NCBI GenBank assembly: GCA_032209605.1
Contig: JASFXZ010000018.1
Span: 5,769,904 to 5,833,903 of the forward strand
Direction: 5' to 3'
Length of the DNA stretch: 64,000 bases
Source of the DNA: Mactromeris polynyma
Taxonomy: Eukaryota; Mollusca; Bivalvia; Venerida; Mactridae
A program made the translations under genes and the position numbers. Below the pieces are notes generated by a model. That model saw nothing but the letters and a program-made list of their open reading frames with translations, did not search any database and was not told the DNA's origin. How positions within the stretch are numbered: position 1 is the stretch's first letter; each line of letters starts with the position of its first letter. Positions 26,776-40,160 of this stretch are shown here, piece after piece.

Positions 26776-28280
26776 ATAGTTTGATGGAATTTTGGTATAT
26801 CTAATCTCATTGTGGACAATTGTGGACAAATTAAAGGGGAACATGACTATGACAAGAACTGAACATTGTTAATGCCTGCAATCTGACTGAAACAACTGGA
26901 ACATTAATGCACACAGTCCGACATTTATATGCATGAATATTAGTCTACATATGATGTAAGAACATCACTTAGGTATGGTTTTTGAATACAGCTCCAAAAT
27001 ACCAAAGCATCAGAGACTGGTTACATCCATGAGATGACAACAAAAAAGGCATATTAAAATGCACAAAAAAGACAGTATTGGCCCAGTATCTTACAAACAA
27101 ATATTTCCAGTCATTCACAGCTGGAAACAAAAAGCTTAACTTTCACCAGACATCAAGTACAGAGGGCGGCAGCCAAGCACACTGATAACAGAACTGCAGT
27201 TGTCTGACAGAATGATGAAAATCTATTGTTGCAAAAATCTCCCTGGAAAGATCTCTGTTCCAGTTTTTCTCCAGGTAAATCTTGAATGGATATAAAAACA
27301 TGTACATTGAGTGATGATTCAATGGGTGCTGGAAAATAATGAGGCTTAAAGCACAATGAGTTTTAACTACACAGAACATTTGAATGTGCACCAAGTAGAT
27401 GTCAATGGTGACCTTTATAAGATAGGACAACACATAGATATTTGGCTTGATAGTAGATCAAGGTGTTAGATATGCAGACTTATTAATCAGTTCTTTAATT
27501 TCAAGTACAGTTTGGTATGTGTGGAGAGTAGAGAAGTCTTAAGGGGTTTGGATGATGCAAATAGTTAGTGTAAATTTACTGAAACAAAATGTGATGTGTA
27601 AGGCACATACCAGTAATTAAAGGTTAGAACTAGAACTCATTTGTACAGGACAAACATCGAGAACAAGCTCAGTAGCTGGGATTGTATAAAGTAGGAAACA
27701 AATAAATGATAAACCTGAAGCAAATGTTGGTACAATCAATAAAGGGCTACATTAAAGGATGTTTTCTTAAGGTCTCAAATGTGGACAAAAAAGCCATAAT
27801 ATCGATATTGTCCAGGGTTATTTTGCAATAGTTCGTTCAAAGAGTAACTTATGATTCACGCATTTAAAATACATAGTAAGCTTTTACATACAGCTTACAT
27901 TATAAATATCCAATTACAATTATTATCAACGCAAAATATCTCTAACATAAATATCATACATGATTATGCAGCATGATTATAAGTTGTATGAGCAAGTTCC
28001 CATTAACGCCCCTGTAAGTAAGATGTACTGATAGAAATTCAAGCAAGCTATCTACTCAAGGAAGTATATTAACTCATTTGCATTATAATTATATTCAAAA
28101 TTTCACCTGGAATTTGAAACTGCCTGAATTAGGTATTCAACATTTCAACCAGTCTTTGAAACTGTATGTAATACATAATTATTCAACAATAACCGGGTCC
28201 TTGAAACTGCCTATATTATGAGGTTTAAGCATTTTACCCACAGTTTGAACAGTCTGCAGCTTGCACTAAACATTCATGTA

Positions 28281-28496
28281 GTATCTGAGACTGGTTGTAT
28301 TTGTGTATCTGAGACTGGTTGTATTTGTGTATCTGAGACTGGTTGTATTTGTGTATCTGAGACTGGTTGTATATCTTTATCTGAGACTGGTTGTATTTGT
28401 GTATCTGAGACTGGTTGTATTTGTGTATCTGAGACTGGTTGTATTTGTGTATCTGAGACTGGTTGTATTTGTGTATCTGAGACTGGTTGTATTTGT
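28281..28496 (+). repeat. 24-bp minisatellite, 9 copies
   Basis: Nine monomers of GTATCTGAGACTGGTTGTAT plus TTGT. The fourth ends differently, in ATCTTT. The copies are otherwise nearly identical. The period is divisible by three, which makes short open frames that I do not regard as genes. Confidence 0.95.
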
Positions 28497-29041
28497 TATG
28501 TATTCAAACTATATTTACATCAGGTTTTTTCTCATAGAATGTGGAATAAAAGACTAACTAATGCTATAACAAGCAGCCAACAGTTACTCATTGTCTTTAA
28601 AGACCTTTTGTTGATTTAATTAATTATTATTCTTCTGGTTAATAAAAGCAAGATTATTTTAATTCTAAGTTGCAGGAACAGTAGATAGAAAACCACTATG
28701 AATGAAATTCCAACATTTTACCATCAAACGTTCTGTATGTTACAAGGCGAGGACAAATTGACGCATATCTTTTTGAATAGAGAGTGTTTATTATGAAACA
28801 TAAAATTTACATATTGAAAGAGGAAATAATAAACTATGCATATATTTGTATAAAATGTTCAGTGACCACAAATTTACGTACAAATATGTTGTTTCATATA
28901 CAATAATGAAACTGTCTGTTGACTGTCACGCTTTTAAACATCAAACAAAAAACTACGCAAATAGACATTATTAATTTACTAAAAAGTACATGTTTATGTT
29001 TGCATGTGACAAGAATGATGCATGAATATAAAATACAGAAA

Positions 29042-29215
29042 CAACTCGATAATAGGACCACCATTGGGCCCCTTGAAAACTGGTCTTAATACTGAAGTGT
29101 TCTTAATATTGAGGTAGAATAAAGTGCAAAACAGTGAAAATAGATTTGAAAATTGTGTTCTCAATTTTAAGGTGGTCGTATTATTGAGGTGGTCTTTAAG
29201 TGAGGATTTACTGTA
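29042..29215 (-). mobile_element. CAGTAAAACC-family MITE, inverted orientation
   Basis: The right end reads GAGGATTTACTGTA and the internal part matches the copies at 3961 and 61506 in reverse orientation. The left end is decayed. Confidence 0.8.
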
Positions 29216-29364
29216 TTACCACAGTGTTCACACAAGGTGTGTAAGATACAAAACTCATTAAAATATAAAAAATTAAAAAATTATAGTTTCAACATATTGC
29301 TTAATGTGTAGTGTTAATGAATAATTAATTTGAATGAGATTCCATGTAGTATAGATGTACATTG

Positions 29365-29546
29365 TACAGTTGGACCTCGTTCATTAGAATTCATCGGGTC
29401 CCAAATTTTATTTCGAATAATACATGGTATTGATTAGCCCATTTGAAATCAATGTGCATAAGAAGATACATCGGTACCTGATATTTATTTTGGTTGATAC
29501 AGGGTATTTGGATAGAAGGTTGTCGAATAAACGAGGTTCGACTGTA
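29365..29546 (+). mobile_element. pogo/Tigger-like MITE, CAGTTGGACCTCG family
   Basis: The left end TACAGTTGGACCTCGTTCAT and right end AACGAGGTTCGACTGTA form inverted repeats flanked by TA. A CATCGGGTCCC motif lies just inside the left end. Relatives are at 52879-53060 and 60918-61055. Confidence 0.85.
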
Positions 29547-30989
29547 TAATGTAAATGCATAAACAAGAATGTTGTATTCATTATCTATCTACAAACAGTG
29601 ATAAACAGCACAGGAACTTTTGTTCTAACACAATGTCTCCAGATTAGTAGCCATTTTTATAAACAGGGGGAGGGGGCGATTTTTTATTTCCAGAAAATAG
29701 ATATCTCATTCTCGGTTAACCAGACCCTCTATCAAATTCAATCAATCAACACTTTAGGGTTTCAGGTAAAATTGAGGGCAGACAAGGATGAGAATCAAGC
29801 AATTTATTGCGATCTTACCTGAATGTTTTATGTTCTGATTATTAGTGAATTCTTATTCAATTTCCCAAACACTGCCAACAACTCAACATACCAAGTTTGA
29901 TAAAATCCACATGGTAACCATATATTCAAGCCATAAGAATAGTGGAATCATGTTTACAATTAAGAGTCAGGCTGAATAACAAATCTTAGATAGGTACTGT
30001 TTGTACCTCCATCTGAAGAACACTCTTCACAGAAGAAAATAAAAACATCATCCAGAAGTCAACTAAATGAATATATTGACCAAAGGACCATAAAATATCA
30101 TGTAGTAAATTGACAGTAATTGCTATAATGGACAGACAAAGTATAAATAATGATTAAGCCTTCATGCTAACAGTACCCAACAGACAATCTTGGCTCAAAT
30201 CAAGCAGAAAATGATATTACCTTTTGACCTGATGGTACCAGACAGGATCATTCTGCCAGAGAAATCTGTTATGACTTTTCACTTGTCAATGATTTATTGC
30301 TAATAAACTCCGATAAGTTTATGACTTACAGTAAAACCTTGTTATTCTAGAATGGGTCCGAAGGTGGCCAAAAGCACTGATGATTAGGCAATGAAACACT
30401 GAACAGGAATTTCATTTGATATATTGTTTGTTAATCTTATTAATAAAAAAAAAAAATATACAATAGTAACCAGTTCATCTTCATGCATATTTGAACCCTT
30501 CGACAACATATAACCTCAATTTTATACCGAAAAACCAAACTTATTGCAATATTGTTATATAGCCGATATTATCACACAGCATGCCATAGAACAAGTTTTT
30601 CAATCAATTTCAACATTAAGAGAAGAGTGGATTAAATGATGCTGTTCATTTATCACTATCTGTTTTTTTGGTGTCCATTTTAAGTAAAAATATAGAAAGG
30701 CATTGAAAAAATTGAGTTGATCAAATCATTCAAACATGTGATTCAGAAATAACCAGAATTTAAGATCACTGGGAGTAAACTAACAATCCTGCTGGAGTTG
30801 CTTCCCTTACATTACATTCACAATGTTTGCCATCGAAAATACTGATCAGTATGGAAGAACCACGGATAATTCCCAGACAGATCTACACAACTAAGTACAA
30901 TGACTTTTGCACCAAATTCAGCATATAAGTAAATCCTGGTAGTTCACTGGACTGTCAGTAAGCCAGACATTAGCTCTAAGCTATGGAAC

Positions 30990-31048
30990 TCCACCCTAAA
31001 ATCATATGCCAGTGCTCTACCAACTAAGCTGAGGGGCTCCATTCTCCT
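30990..31048 (-). mobile_element. degenerate tRNA-like / SINE fragment next to the FHA exon
   Basis: The minus strand has CAGCTTAGTTGGTAGAGCAC, an A-box-like motif, and a decayed B box about 40 bp on. It lies 40 bp inside the intron past the donor of the exon at 31087-31209. Confidence 0.4.
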
Positions 31049-31086
31049 GTGCATTTGTAACAATACAATGTGAAACATAAGCTTAC

Positions 31087-31209
31087 CTTGAAGCAGCTGT
31101 AGAGGTGCACACGATACACGACAGTTGGGCATAGCTTCCTTCATCTTCCTGGCTTCTCTTGGATGGTTGAATCGGAAGTAATTAGACCGTCCCAAACATA
31201 TCATACAAC
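31087..31209 (-). CDS. PHLDB1-like: LL5/PHLDB1-like gene, exon encoding the C-terminal strands of the FHA domain
   Basis: The exon has acceptor atattttcag and donor TTCAAG|GTAAGC, is 123 bp long and is phase 1 at both ends. The product begins CMICLGRSNYFRFNHPREA and continues RKMKEAMPNC. Human PHLDB1 reads CMLCLGQSTFLRFNHPAEA at this point. Joining to the exon at 59433-59615 restores the split Gly codon and gives QGCMICLG, matching QGCMLCLG in the family, so these two exons are directly adjacent in the mRNA despite 28.2 kb between them. The remainder of the protein (coiled coils and C-terminal PH domain) was not found in 1-31086 and is expected further along the minus strand. Counting from the candidate start, about 153 residues are encoded within the window. 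Confidence 0.92.
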
Positions 31210-31695
31210 CTGAAAATATGCAATGATTCATACATGAATGTGGGTCCTGAATATCTCATAATCTCTGGAAACAGGTAAAGGGTTAAAGTCCCCGATAGTT
31301 ATCAAATCTGTGAATACATGTATACATGTACTAGTGAATGGGGCTTACAGCCACTAAAATATTTTCATGCCCTCAAAAAATCTGAAAATCAGTCAGTAAT
31401 GGCAAGACTGACTTCCATTATAAAGATGGGTGGAAAAAATGTGAATGATAAAAAAACCGCCTCAAAATATCAGTATGTCCTGGAATATACATGTATGAAA
31501 ATGATATATAAGCTATAGTTCATTCTGTTGCTTAATTATGTATGCAAGTACTGTTTCAAATACAAAATTCATGCTAATCAAAGAGCAGTTTTATTGAAAA
31601 GCGTTTGAAAAGCGTTTGAAAAGCATTCTATTGCTCATTACTCAAAAACTACAGAAAAGTCAAACTTTAGATAATCAGTATCACAATACAATGCC

Positions 31696-31801
31696 AAGGA
31701 GATTGTCACAAGTTCTCTCCCTTTATCCTTTCTAGAGTTCTCTCCCTTTATCCCTTATATATTGTATGTATACAACAGTACTAGTATTATATCTCCTGTG
31801 A
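31696..31801 (+). mobile_element. small inverted-repeat element containing the AGTTCTCTCCC monomers
   Basis: It starts GGAGATTGTCACAAG and ends TATATCTCCTGTG, so the ends are imperfect inverted repeats like those of the element at 9383-9489. It contains two 25-bp AGTTCTCTCCCTTTATCC monomers. Confidence 0.6.
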
Positions 31802-33107
31802 TACAATTTATATAATTCTTGAAACCCGACCAAAATCAATTTGTTAAAAAATAATCATCAAGAAATAATTAATTACATATTGAATTGGTGAAAGCCACAC
31901 ATGGCTTCATTTTGTTTAGATTTCTTTTCATCAAATCGAAAAAATTGGAAGTATGAAAAACTTGGAAGAACATGTGTTATAACTTTGTTGATGATAACAT
32001 AAGACATGGTTTCTATCTAAAATATATAACCCACTTCAGGTAATTCTGTGAGTCTGAGTTACAAGAGATTAATACACAACACACCCTAACAATTAGCTTA
32101 CAACTTCGTGACTACAAACAAAGATAAAGGTGGACCCACTCATTGAAAGTACAATACTGTCTGTTGGTGATATAGAAAGAGTCAAGTACTATTTTTGCTT
32201 CTTAGTTTGAAATGTAATGAAGGACAACTATAGTCTTTTTTAATAATATAAACTTACTTCATTCATAGATCAACTACACAATTTAATCTTGCAGAAAGTA
32301 CAATGTTACTGAAAAAACAACAGTCAAAAATATATGTTATGTTTTATTGGCTTTACAAATCAGAGTCCTTATAAGTGTTAATGAGTGGACAGTCAATGTA
32401 TAGTACATGTACAGTAGGACTTTGTGTAGGCGGCTACATTCTTGCATTCTAGTGGTCTACCTTAGTTAGTCCACATATTTTGTGGACCCTCTCCCCTCCA
32501 ATGGATCAAATTCAGGCTGCAGTGTGGTCAACACTTCCCCATACATGAATTCTCATTATGATTTCATGGAAAAAGGGAAATAACCACAACAAGTTTCATT
32601 TCTAATACAGAGGGATTGTAGAGCCAAGTAACTGGAAACTTGTGTATGCAACACTACAAAAGTTTGGGCACTGTCACTATACTGTCAGATAATTGATAAT
32701 TACAGAAAGTAACTCCTACGGAACAATAGGGCTCTGTGGTGTCAAGTGACTGATCATCCGAGTATGTAATCACAACAGGCTGTCTAGAGGCCATTGACTG
32801 AGTAGTGGATGTATATCTACTGCAGCAATATTGGGCTCTGCAATGTGAATTTAAATTATGTGGTAGGTTAAAGCACTACAACTTTTGCATTCAGACTTTT
32901 AGGCTCTATAGTGCCAGATGACTGATAATTTGGGTACGTGAGCACTACATGAGGTTTGGGCTCTGTCATTTTAATGCCCAGCAATTGATAATTAGGAAAG
33001 TAACCACAAAAAGAAATTAGTTGCGCAGATCCAGGTGTCTGATAAATAGTGGAGTTTTATGGCTGGGTATTATCATTTAATAATGTGATAGAAAGGAGTT
33101 ATAAACA

Positions 33108-33312
33108 TGAAGCTCAGAGGTCGAGGGGTAGACTGCCTGACTCCTGATCTGAAGGTAGCAAGTTCGAGCTCATGATGAGCAGGGTTTGCAAACTCGCAGT
33201 CCCTAAATATGGTGCGAGTACTGGTTGGTTACTAATACAGGAGGCAATCATCGAGAGTGATTTGTATAAGTTGTAAAAACGTGTCTCACAAACGATGTAA
33301 AATAAATAAGTT
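33108..33312 (+). mobile_element. tRNA-derived SINE-like element
   Basis: GAGGTCGAGGGGTAGACTG resembles an A box, and AAGTTCGAGCTC about 40 bp downstream resembles a B box. A unique body follows, ending in GTAAAATAAATAAG, an A-rich tail. The layout is that of a SINE. The ends are approximate and no target-site duplication was found. Confidence 0.55.
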
Positions 33313-34251
33313 TCAACTTAAGTCAACATATGTACAAGTTTTACTTAAATAGTTACACATCATACACAATTATAAATCTAAGAAGTATCTGAGGATGTCC
33401 AAATATAGAATCCATTTAAATATGCATGGCATTTAACTTAGTTAGATCTTGGCACTCAGGCTTCATCATTTAATATGTAGCATAATCTTGTGAAATTTCA
33501 ATTGTTGTACCTCTAAGAATAAGCAACATAATGACCAAGTATAAATCATAGTGCCCCTCAACCTAGTGCACATCAGATGACATGGGAGATTTCAAAATAT
33601 AAAATATTGGCATCATTAGTAACAAACTAGCCGCCTGTAGATAATAATTTTTTATTGCATTATAGGAATTGCTGATTCCAGATTGCTTCCAGCTTCAAAC
33701 TTTCATCATAATGTCTATCTTCTACAGTATGCAATACAAATCACAAACATGAATCATTGATAACGCAATCTTCAGACAAACTAAGTACATGTAACAGATT
33801 TCTGATAATTAATTTAAACATTTAATGCATTTAAGAAATTCTATAAATATATCTGTATGTTGGGAAAATGCAGAACAAGCAGCAGGCATCTTTGAACAGA
33901 CCTTGTATCTGCATATAGACCTCACACGGAGAGAACAAAAGGTCCAACAAATTTGAACAACTGTTCTACCAGGGAAGCTTACAGCTGCACAAAGTGTGAG
34001 TTATATAAATGCAGTATAAAAATCCAACAATTTGAATGTTAATACGTTGCACATACTGTTACCTTCATTTGAAGTAACAATTGTGGATAACTAAAATAAC
34101 GAGATTTGTGTTCATACCAAAATAGAACAAATCAAATTTACAAAATAAAGAGTCCCAAAATGTGGCAAACATTCGACGAAATCAGGTTTGTATGAATTTA
34201 ACAATAGCATTATGTGTGACATGTATTTTCTAAGTAATTTTTGAACACATA

Positions 34252-37200
34252 AGGGTATGTGTACATACAAGAATGACACTCCATAGGGTATGTGCACATA
34301 CAAGAATGACACTCCATAGGGTTTGTGTACATACAAGAATGACACTCCATAGGGTTTGTGTACATACAAGAATGACACTCCATAGGGTATGTGCACATAC
34401 AAGAATGACACTCCATAGGGTTTGTGTACATACAAGAATGACACTCCATAGGGTAATGGTACATACAAGAATGGCACTCCATAGGGTCTGTGTACATACA
34501 AGAATGACACTCCATAGGGTTTGTGTACATACAAGAATGACACTCCATAGGGTTTGTGTACATACAAGAATGACACTCCATAGGGTATGTGTACATACAA
34601 GAATGACACTCCATAGGGTAATGGTACATACAAGAATGGCACTCCATAGGGTCTGTGTACATACAAGAATGACACTCCATAGGGTAATGGTACATACAAG
34701 AATGGCACTCCATAGGGTCTGTGTACATACAAGAATGACACTCCATAGGGTTTGTGTACATACAAGAATGACACTCCATAGGGTTTGTGTACATACAAGA
34801 ATGACACTCCATAGGGTAAGTGTACATACAAGAATGACACTCCATAGGGTTTGGGTACATACAAGAATGACACTCCATAGGGTCTGTGTACATACAAGAA
34901 TGACACTCCATAGGGTCTGTGTACATACAAGAATGACACTCCATAGGGTAAGTGTACATACACGAATGACACTCCATAGGGTAATGGTACATACAATAAT
35001 GACACTCCATAGGGTAATGGTACATACAAGAATGACACTCCATAGGGTAATGGTACACACAAGAATGACACTCCATAGGGTTTGTGTACATACAAGAATG
35101 ACACTCCATAGGATATGTGTACATACAAGAATGACACTCCATAGGGTAATGGTACACACAAGAATGACACTCCATAGGATATGTGTACATACAAGAATGA
35201 CACTCCATAGGGTAATGGTACACACAAGAATGACACTCCATAGGGTTTGTGAACATACAAGAATGACACTCCATAGGGTAAGTGTACATACAAGAATGAC
35301 ACTCCATAGGGTAAGTGTACATACAAGAATGACACTCCATAGGGTAAGTGTACATACAAGAATGACACTCCATAGGGTAAGTGTACATACAAGAATGACA
35401 CTCAATAGGGTAAGTGTACATACAAGAATGACACTCCATAGGGTAAGTGTACATACAAGAATGACACTCCATAGGGTAATGGTACATACAAGAATGACAC
35501 TCCATAGGGTAAGTGTACATACAAGAATGACACTCCATAGGGTCTGTGTACATACACGAATGACACTCCATAGGGTAATGGTACATACAAGAATGACACT
35601 CCATAGGGTAATTGTACATACAATAATGACACTCCATAGGGTAATGGTACATACAAGAATGACACTCCATAGGGTAAGTGTACATACAAGAATGACACTC
35701 CATAGGGTAATGGTACATACAAGAATGACACTCCATAGGGTAAGTGTACATACAATAATGACACTCCATAGGGTAATGGTACATACAAGAATGACACTCC
35801 ATAGGGTAATGGTACATACAAGAATGACACTCCATAGGGTAATGGTACATACAAGAATGACACTCCATAGGGTAACTGTACATACAAGAATGACACTCCA
35901 TAGGGTATGTGTACATACACGAATGACACTCCATAGGGTAATGGTACATACAAGAATGACACTCCATAGGGTAATGGTACATACAATAATGACACTCCAT
36001 AGGGTAATGGTACATACAAGAATGACACTCCATAGGGTAATGGTACACACAAGAATGACACTCCATAGGGTTTGTGTACATACAAGAATGACACTCCATA
36101 GGGTAATGGTACATACAAGAATGACACTCCATAGGGTAATGGTACATACAATAATGACACTCCATAGGGTAATGGTACATACAAGAATGACACTCCATAG
36201 GGTAATGGTACACACAAGAATGACACTCCATAGGGTTTTTGTACATACAAGAATGACACTCCATAGGGTAATGGTACATACAATAATGACACTCCATAGG
36301 GTAATGGTACACACAAGAATGACACTCCATAGGGTATGTGTACATACAAGAATGACACTCCATAGGGTTTGTGTACATACAAGAATGACACTCCATAGGG
36401 TCTGTGTACATACACGAATGACACTCCATAGGGTAAGTGTACATACACGAATGACACTCCATAGGGTAAGTGTACATACAAGAATGACACTCCATAGGGT
36501 AAGTGTACATACACGAATGACACTCCATAGGGTAATGGTACATACAATAATGACACTCCATAGGGTAATGGTACATACAAGAATGACACTCCATAGGGTA
36601 ATGGTACACACAAGAATGACACTCCATAGGGTTTGTGTACATACAAGAATGACACTCCATAGGATATGTGTACATACAAGAATGACACTCCATAGGGTAA
36701 TGGTACACACAAGAATGACACTCCATAGGATATGTGTACATACAAGAATGACACGCCATAGGGTAATGGTACACACAAGAATGACACTCCATAGGGGTTG
36801 TGTACATACAAGAATGACACTCCATAGGGTAATGGTACACACAAGAATGACACTCCATAGGATATGTGTACATACAAGAATGACACTCCATAGGGTAATG
36901 GTACACACAAGAATGACACTCCATAGGGGTTGTGTACATACAAGAATGACACTCCATAGGGTAAGTGTACATACAAGAATGACACTCCATAGGGTAAGTG
37001 TACATACAAGAATGACACTCCATAGGGTAAGTGTACATACAAGAATGACACTCCATAGGGTATGTGTACATACAAGAATGACACTCCATAGGGTAAGTGT
37101 ACATACAAGAATGACACTCCATAGGGTAATGGTACATACAAGAATGACACTCCATAGGGTAAGTGTACATACAAGAATGACACTCCATAGGGTCTGTGTA

Positions 37201-37659
37201 CATACACGAATGACACTCCATAGGGTAATGGTACATACAAGAATGACACTCCATAGGGTAATGGTACATACAATAATGACACTCCATAGGGTAATGGTAC
37301 ATACAAGAATGACACTCCATAGGGTAATGGTACACACAAGAATGACACTCCATAGGGTTTGTGTACATACAAGAATGACACTCCATAGGGTAATGGTACA
37401 CACAAGAATGACACTCCATAGGGTCTGTGTACATACAATAATGACACTCCATAGGGTAATGGTACATACAAGAATGACACTCCATAGGGTAATGGTACAT
37501 ACAATAATGACACTCCATAGGGTAATGGTACATACAAGAATGACACTCCATAGGGTAATGGTACACACAAGAATGACACTCCATAGGGTTTGTGTACATA
37601 CAAGAATGACACTCCATAGGGTATGTGTACATACAAGAATGACACTCCATAGGGTCTGT
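34252..37659 (+). repeat. 33-bp satellite array, about 103 copies
   Basis: The core ACATACAAGAATGACACTCC is followed by ATAGGGT and a variable 6-base linker (AATGGT, TTGTGT, ATGTGT, AAGTGT or CTGTGT). Changes are concentrated in the linker and at a few fixed sites (ACACAC for ACATAC, CAATAATG or CACGAATG for CAAGAATG, AGGATAT for AGGGTAT). Variant types recur in order, which shows higher-order structure. The period equals 11 codons and monomers lack stops in several frames, so open frames above 1,100 codons appear on both strands. None has splice or domain support. Confidence 0.97.
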
Positions 37660-38385
37660 ATAATCATAATGTATTATTAGGGCACACTACTGAAGTCTCT
37701 TAGTTCTACACTTCCTCTAATACCATTTGCGGCACACAGAAAGAATGTTCATTAATATACTATATATAGTATTCAGGATGAACAAACACCGTAAGCCTTT
37801 ATAGATAATTTAGTAACTTAATTGTTACATTTTAGCTATTAAGCCAATCTCTCACCATCAAAATAAGCTCATTTAAGAATGATTAATGGCAGTGGATGGA
37901 TAAAGTACACAATTAGTGCCCCATTAGTTAAAAAAGTAACCTTGAAGGGCAGATATCATTCCACCAGATGCACATTTCATTACCAAGAAAACATTCTGGT
38001 TTGTATTAGATATTTTAGTTGTTTTCATTAACTTAATTTACCTGGAATTTACCATTGACCAACTAACATACTTCTGACCAATCTCATCTGAGTCAGACCA
38101 TTAGCCCTGATTAGCAGCTTTAAAACCCTTTGACATCAAAGAATACACATTGATTTCATTTCTAGGTTTAAAAGCAGGAAGAAAAATGTAAACATATGTG
38201 AAACACATTACAAACTTCATGGGTAATTACTTCCATGTGCTTAAGCAGCATGCAAGTGACTCGTGTGCCTGCATGGTAGTTTTGAAGCCTCTTCAATGCT
38301 GATATTTATGTATCAGTTGATTACAAATTCAGCCACTTATAAGGAATAGAAATTCAAACACCAACAGGAATGATTGATATCCATG

Positions 38386-38866
38386 ACGATGATGATGATG
38401 ATGATGACAATGATGATGATAATGATGATAATGATGATGACAATGATGATAATGATGATGATAATGATGATGACAATGATGATGACAATGATGATAATGA
38501 TGATGACAATGATGATAATGATGATGATAATGATGATGACAATGATGATAATGATGATGATAATGATGATGACAATGATGATGACAATGATGATAATGAT
38601 GATGACAATGATGATAATGATGATGACAATGATGATAATGATGATGACAATGATGATAATGATGATGACAATGATGATGACAATGATGATAATGATGATG
38701 ACAATAATGATGACAATGATGATAATGATGATGACAATGATGATAATGATGATGACAATGATGATAATGATGATGACAATGATGATAATGATGATGACAA
38801 TGATGATAATGATGACAATGATGACAATGATGATAATGATGATCACAGTAATGATGATGATGATAA
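38386..38866 (+). repeat. GAT/AAT-type trinucleotide microsatellite with a composite period
   Basis: Long runs of GATGATGACAATGATGATAA-type sequence built from GAT, GAC and AAT triplets, about 480 bp. It would read as Asp/Asn-rich on the plus strand and Ile/Val- or Ser/Leu-rich on the minus strand. This is low-complexity DNA, not a gene. Confidence 0.95.
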
Positions 38867-39168
38867 AAATACTAATAAATGAGTAGTTTTCAAAGTTATA
38901 AATAAATAAATCAGTTAAAAAATTATAACTTTTTGTTGCAAACTATGCTCAGCATTGGACAATAATTCCCAAAGTACTGGAAAGCTATAAAACTCCTACA
39001 TCCGAAAGTCTTTCCAGATTGCATAAGAGCCACTTAAAACCGTTTTAAGCATTTTAATGTGATAAAAAGCAATATAAACTAAAATCAACAAACACGCCCA
39101 TTTTTTAGTTTATGTTGTACTGAAAATTTGATGCTGTATTCCATGAGATCACCCAGCTGGCAACATAT

Positions 39169-40160
39169 TACAGTTAAACTTCGGTAACTCGAGGACGCTG
39201 GGGTCCGTCAGAAAAGCTCGAGTTAACCGGTGTTTTGAGTGACCCGGGGTTTCCATCATGTCCCATCAGTGTTTTTTTATGAAATGTTTATTTTCATAGT
39301 TTGTCACACGTGTACCAGTTGTTTCATATTTTTTTCATAATTTCATATTTCTATTCGCTATCTTTCCTCATTAAAATAAAAGTAAAGACAACTTATTAAT
39401 AAGATTTGTACAGTTTACAGAATGTACTTGTAGTACTTATTAATTGTTGTTTTACAGACGACATAAAGTTCATGAATATACGTGTTCAATCCGGATGTTT
39501 GCACCGTTATATTTATGCATCGCGAAAATCGCTCCTTAGTTGTATTACACATGTACATGTAGATGTGAAAATAAAAATAAAACAACTCTAAATCGTTTTA
39601 TCGTGTTTTATTGTTTCATCTAAAATTAATACAGCTGATCATAGCAAATATACATTTGACAAGTGAGCACAATATGGTACAACAAGCACATAATAGATTC
39701 CGATGTTTGTACGGTAAGGCCGGGTTTTAATCACATGTTTTACTCTCTAAATTCTCGTAATTACAGTCTCATCATTGTCGTCTCAATTGGCCTTTTTAAT
39801 TGATATCTGTATGTTTTGTGAAAACTGCGATAATCGTTTTTCACACATCAATACTTGTCCTTTTGACCGTGATTTTGCAAGTTTTACAACTCGTCGCGAA
39901 AATTTTAACACCTTTTCATTGTTTGTTTATTTAGAGCTCCCTTTTGCAAAATGTGTCCTCGAGTTACCAGTTAGATATTGTGTATAGTTTGTGTTCTGGG
40001 GACCGGCATGTGTGCTCGAGCTCTCGACTTATTTCTGCTCGAGGTATCTGCGGTAAATTTATATGAAAATAGTAGAAAAAAGTCCGGGACTCTGCCATTT
40101 CCTGGAGAATTCCGGGGTTCTCGAGTTGTCGCCTGTTCGAAAAATCGAAGTTTAACTGTA
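39169..40160 (+). mobile_element. about 1-kb TIR element, pogo/Tigger-like ends, non-autonomous
   Basis: TA plus CAGTTAAACTTCG at 39169-39183 is mirrored by CGAAGTTTAACTG plus TA at 40146-40160, so the core is 988 bp with TA target duplication. CTCGAG motifs and GGGGTCC or CCGGGAC motifs recur near both ends, as in subterminal transposase-binding repeats. Short open frames exist inside (for example 39775-39987) but no transposase motif was recognised. The right end abuts the 25-bp satellite array. Confidence 0.85.

Larger units (their letters stand above)
1..31086 (-). other. start of intron 4 of the LL5/PHLDB1-like gene, continuing beyond the window
   Basis: No further LL5 exon was recognised below 31087, so the intron is at least 31 kb as read, unless small divergent exons were missed. 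It holds a 5'-truncated non-LTR retrotransposon, SINE-like fragments, several TIR elements and two 24-bp minisatellites. The spans 3000-3950, 4120-5590, 6020-6650, 10810-12140, 12370-14330, 15380-16880, 16950-19090, 19370-20560, 20900-26540, 26790-28270 and 28500-29030 show only AT-rich DNA without recognisable genes. Confidence 0.6.

Noticed and set aside
34210..37680. Open frames of more than 1,100 codons on both strands, reading as 11-residue repeats
   Set aside because: They exist only because a 33-bp monomer without stops is repeated about 103 times. Several frames on both strands are open at once, there is no domain or signal, and the array lies inside an intron.
38337..38886. Asp/Asn-rich or Ile-rich low-complexity proteins
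   Set aside because: These are translations of a GAT/AAT microsatellite.
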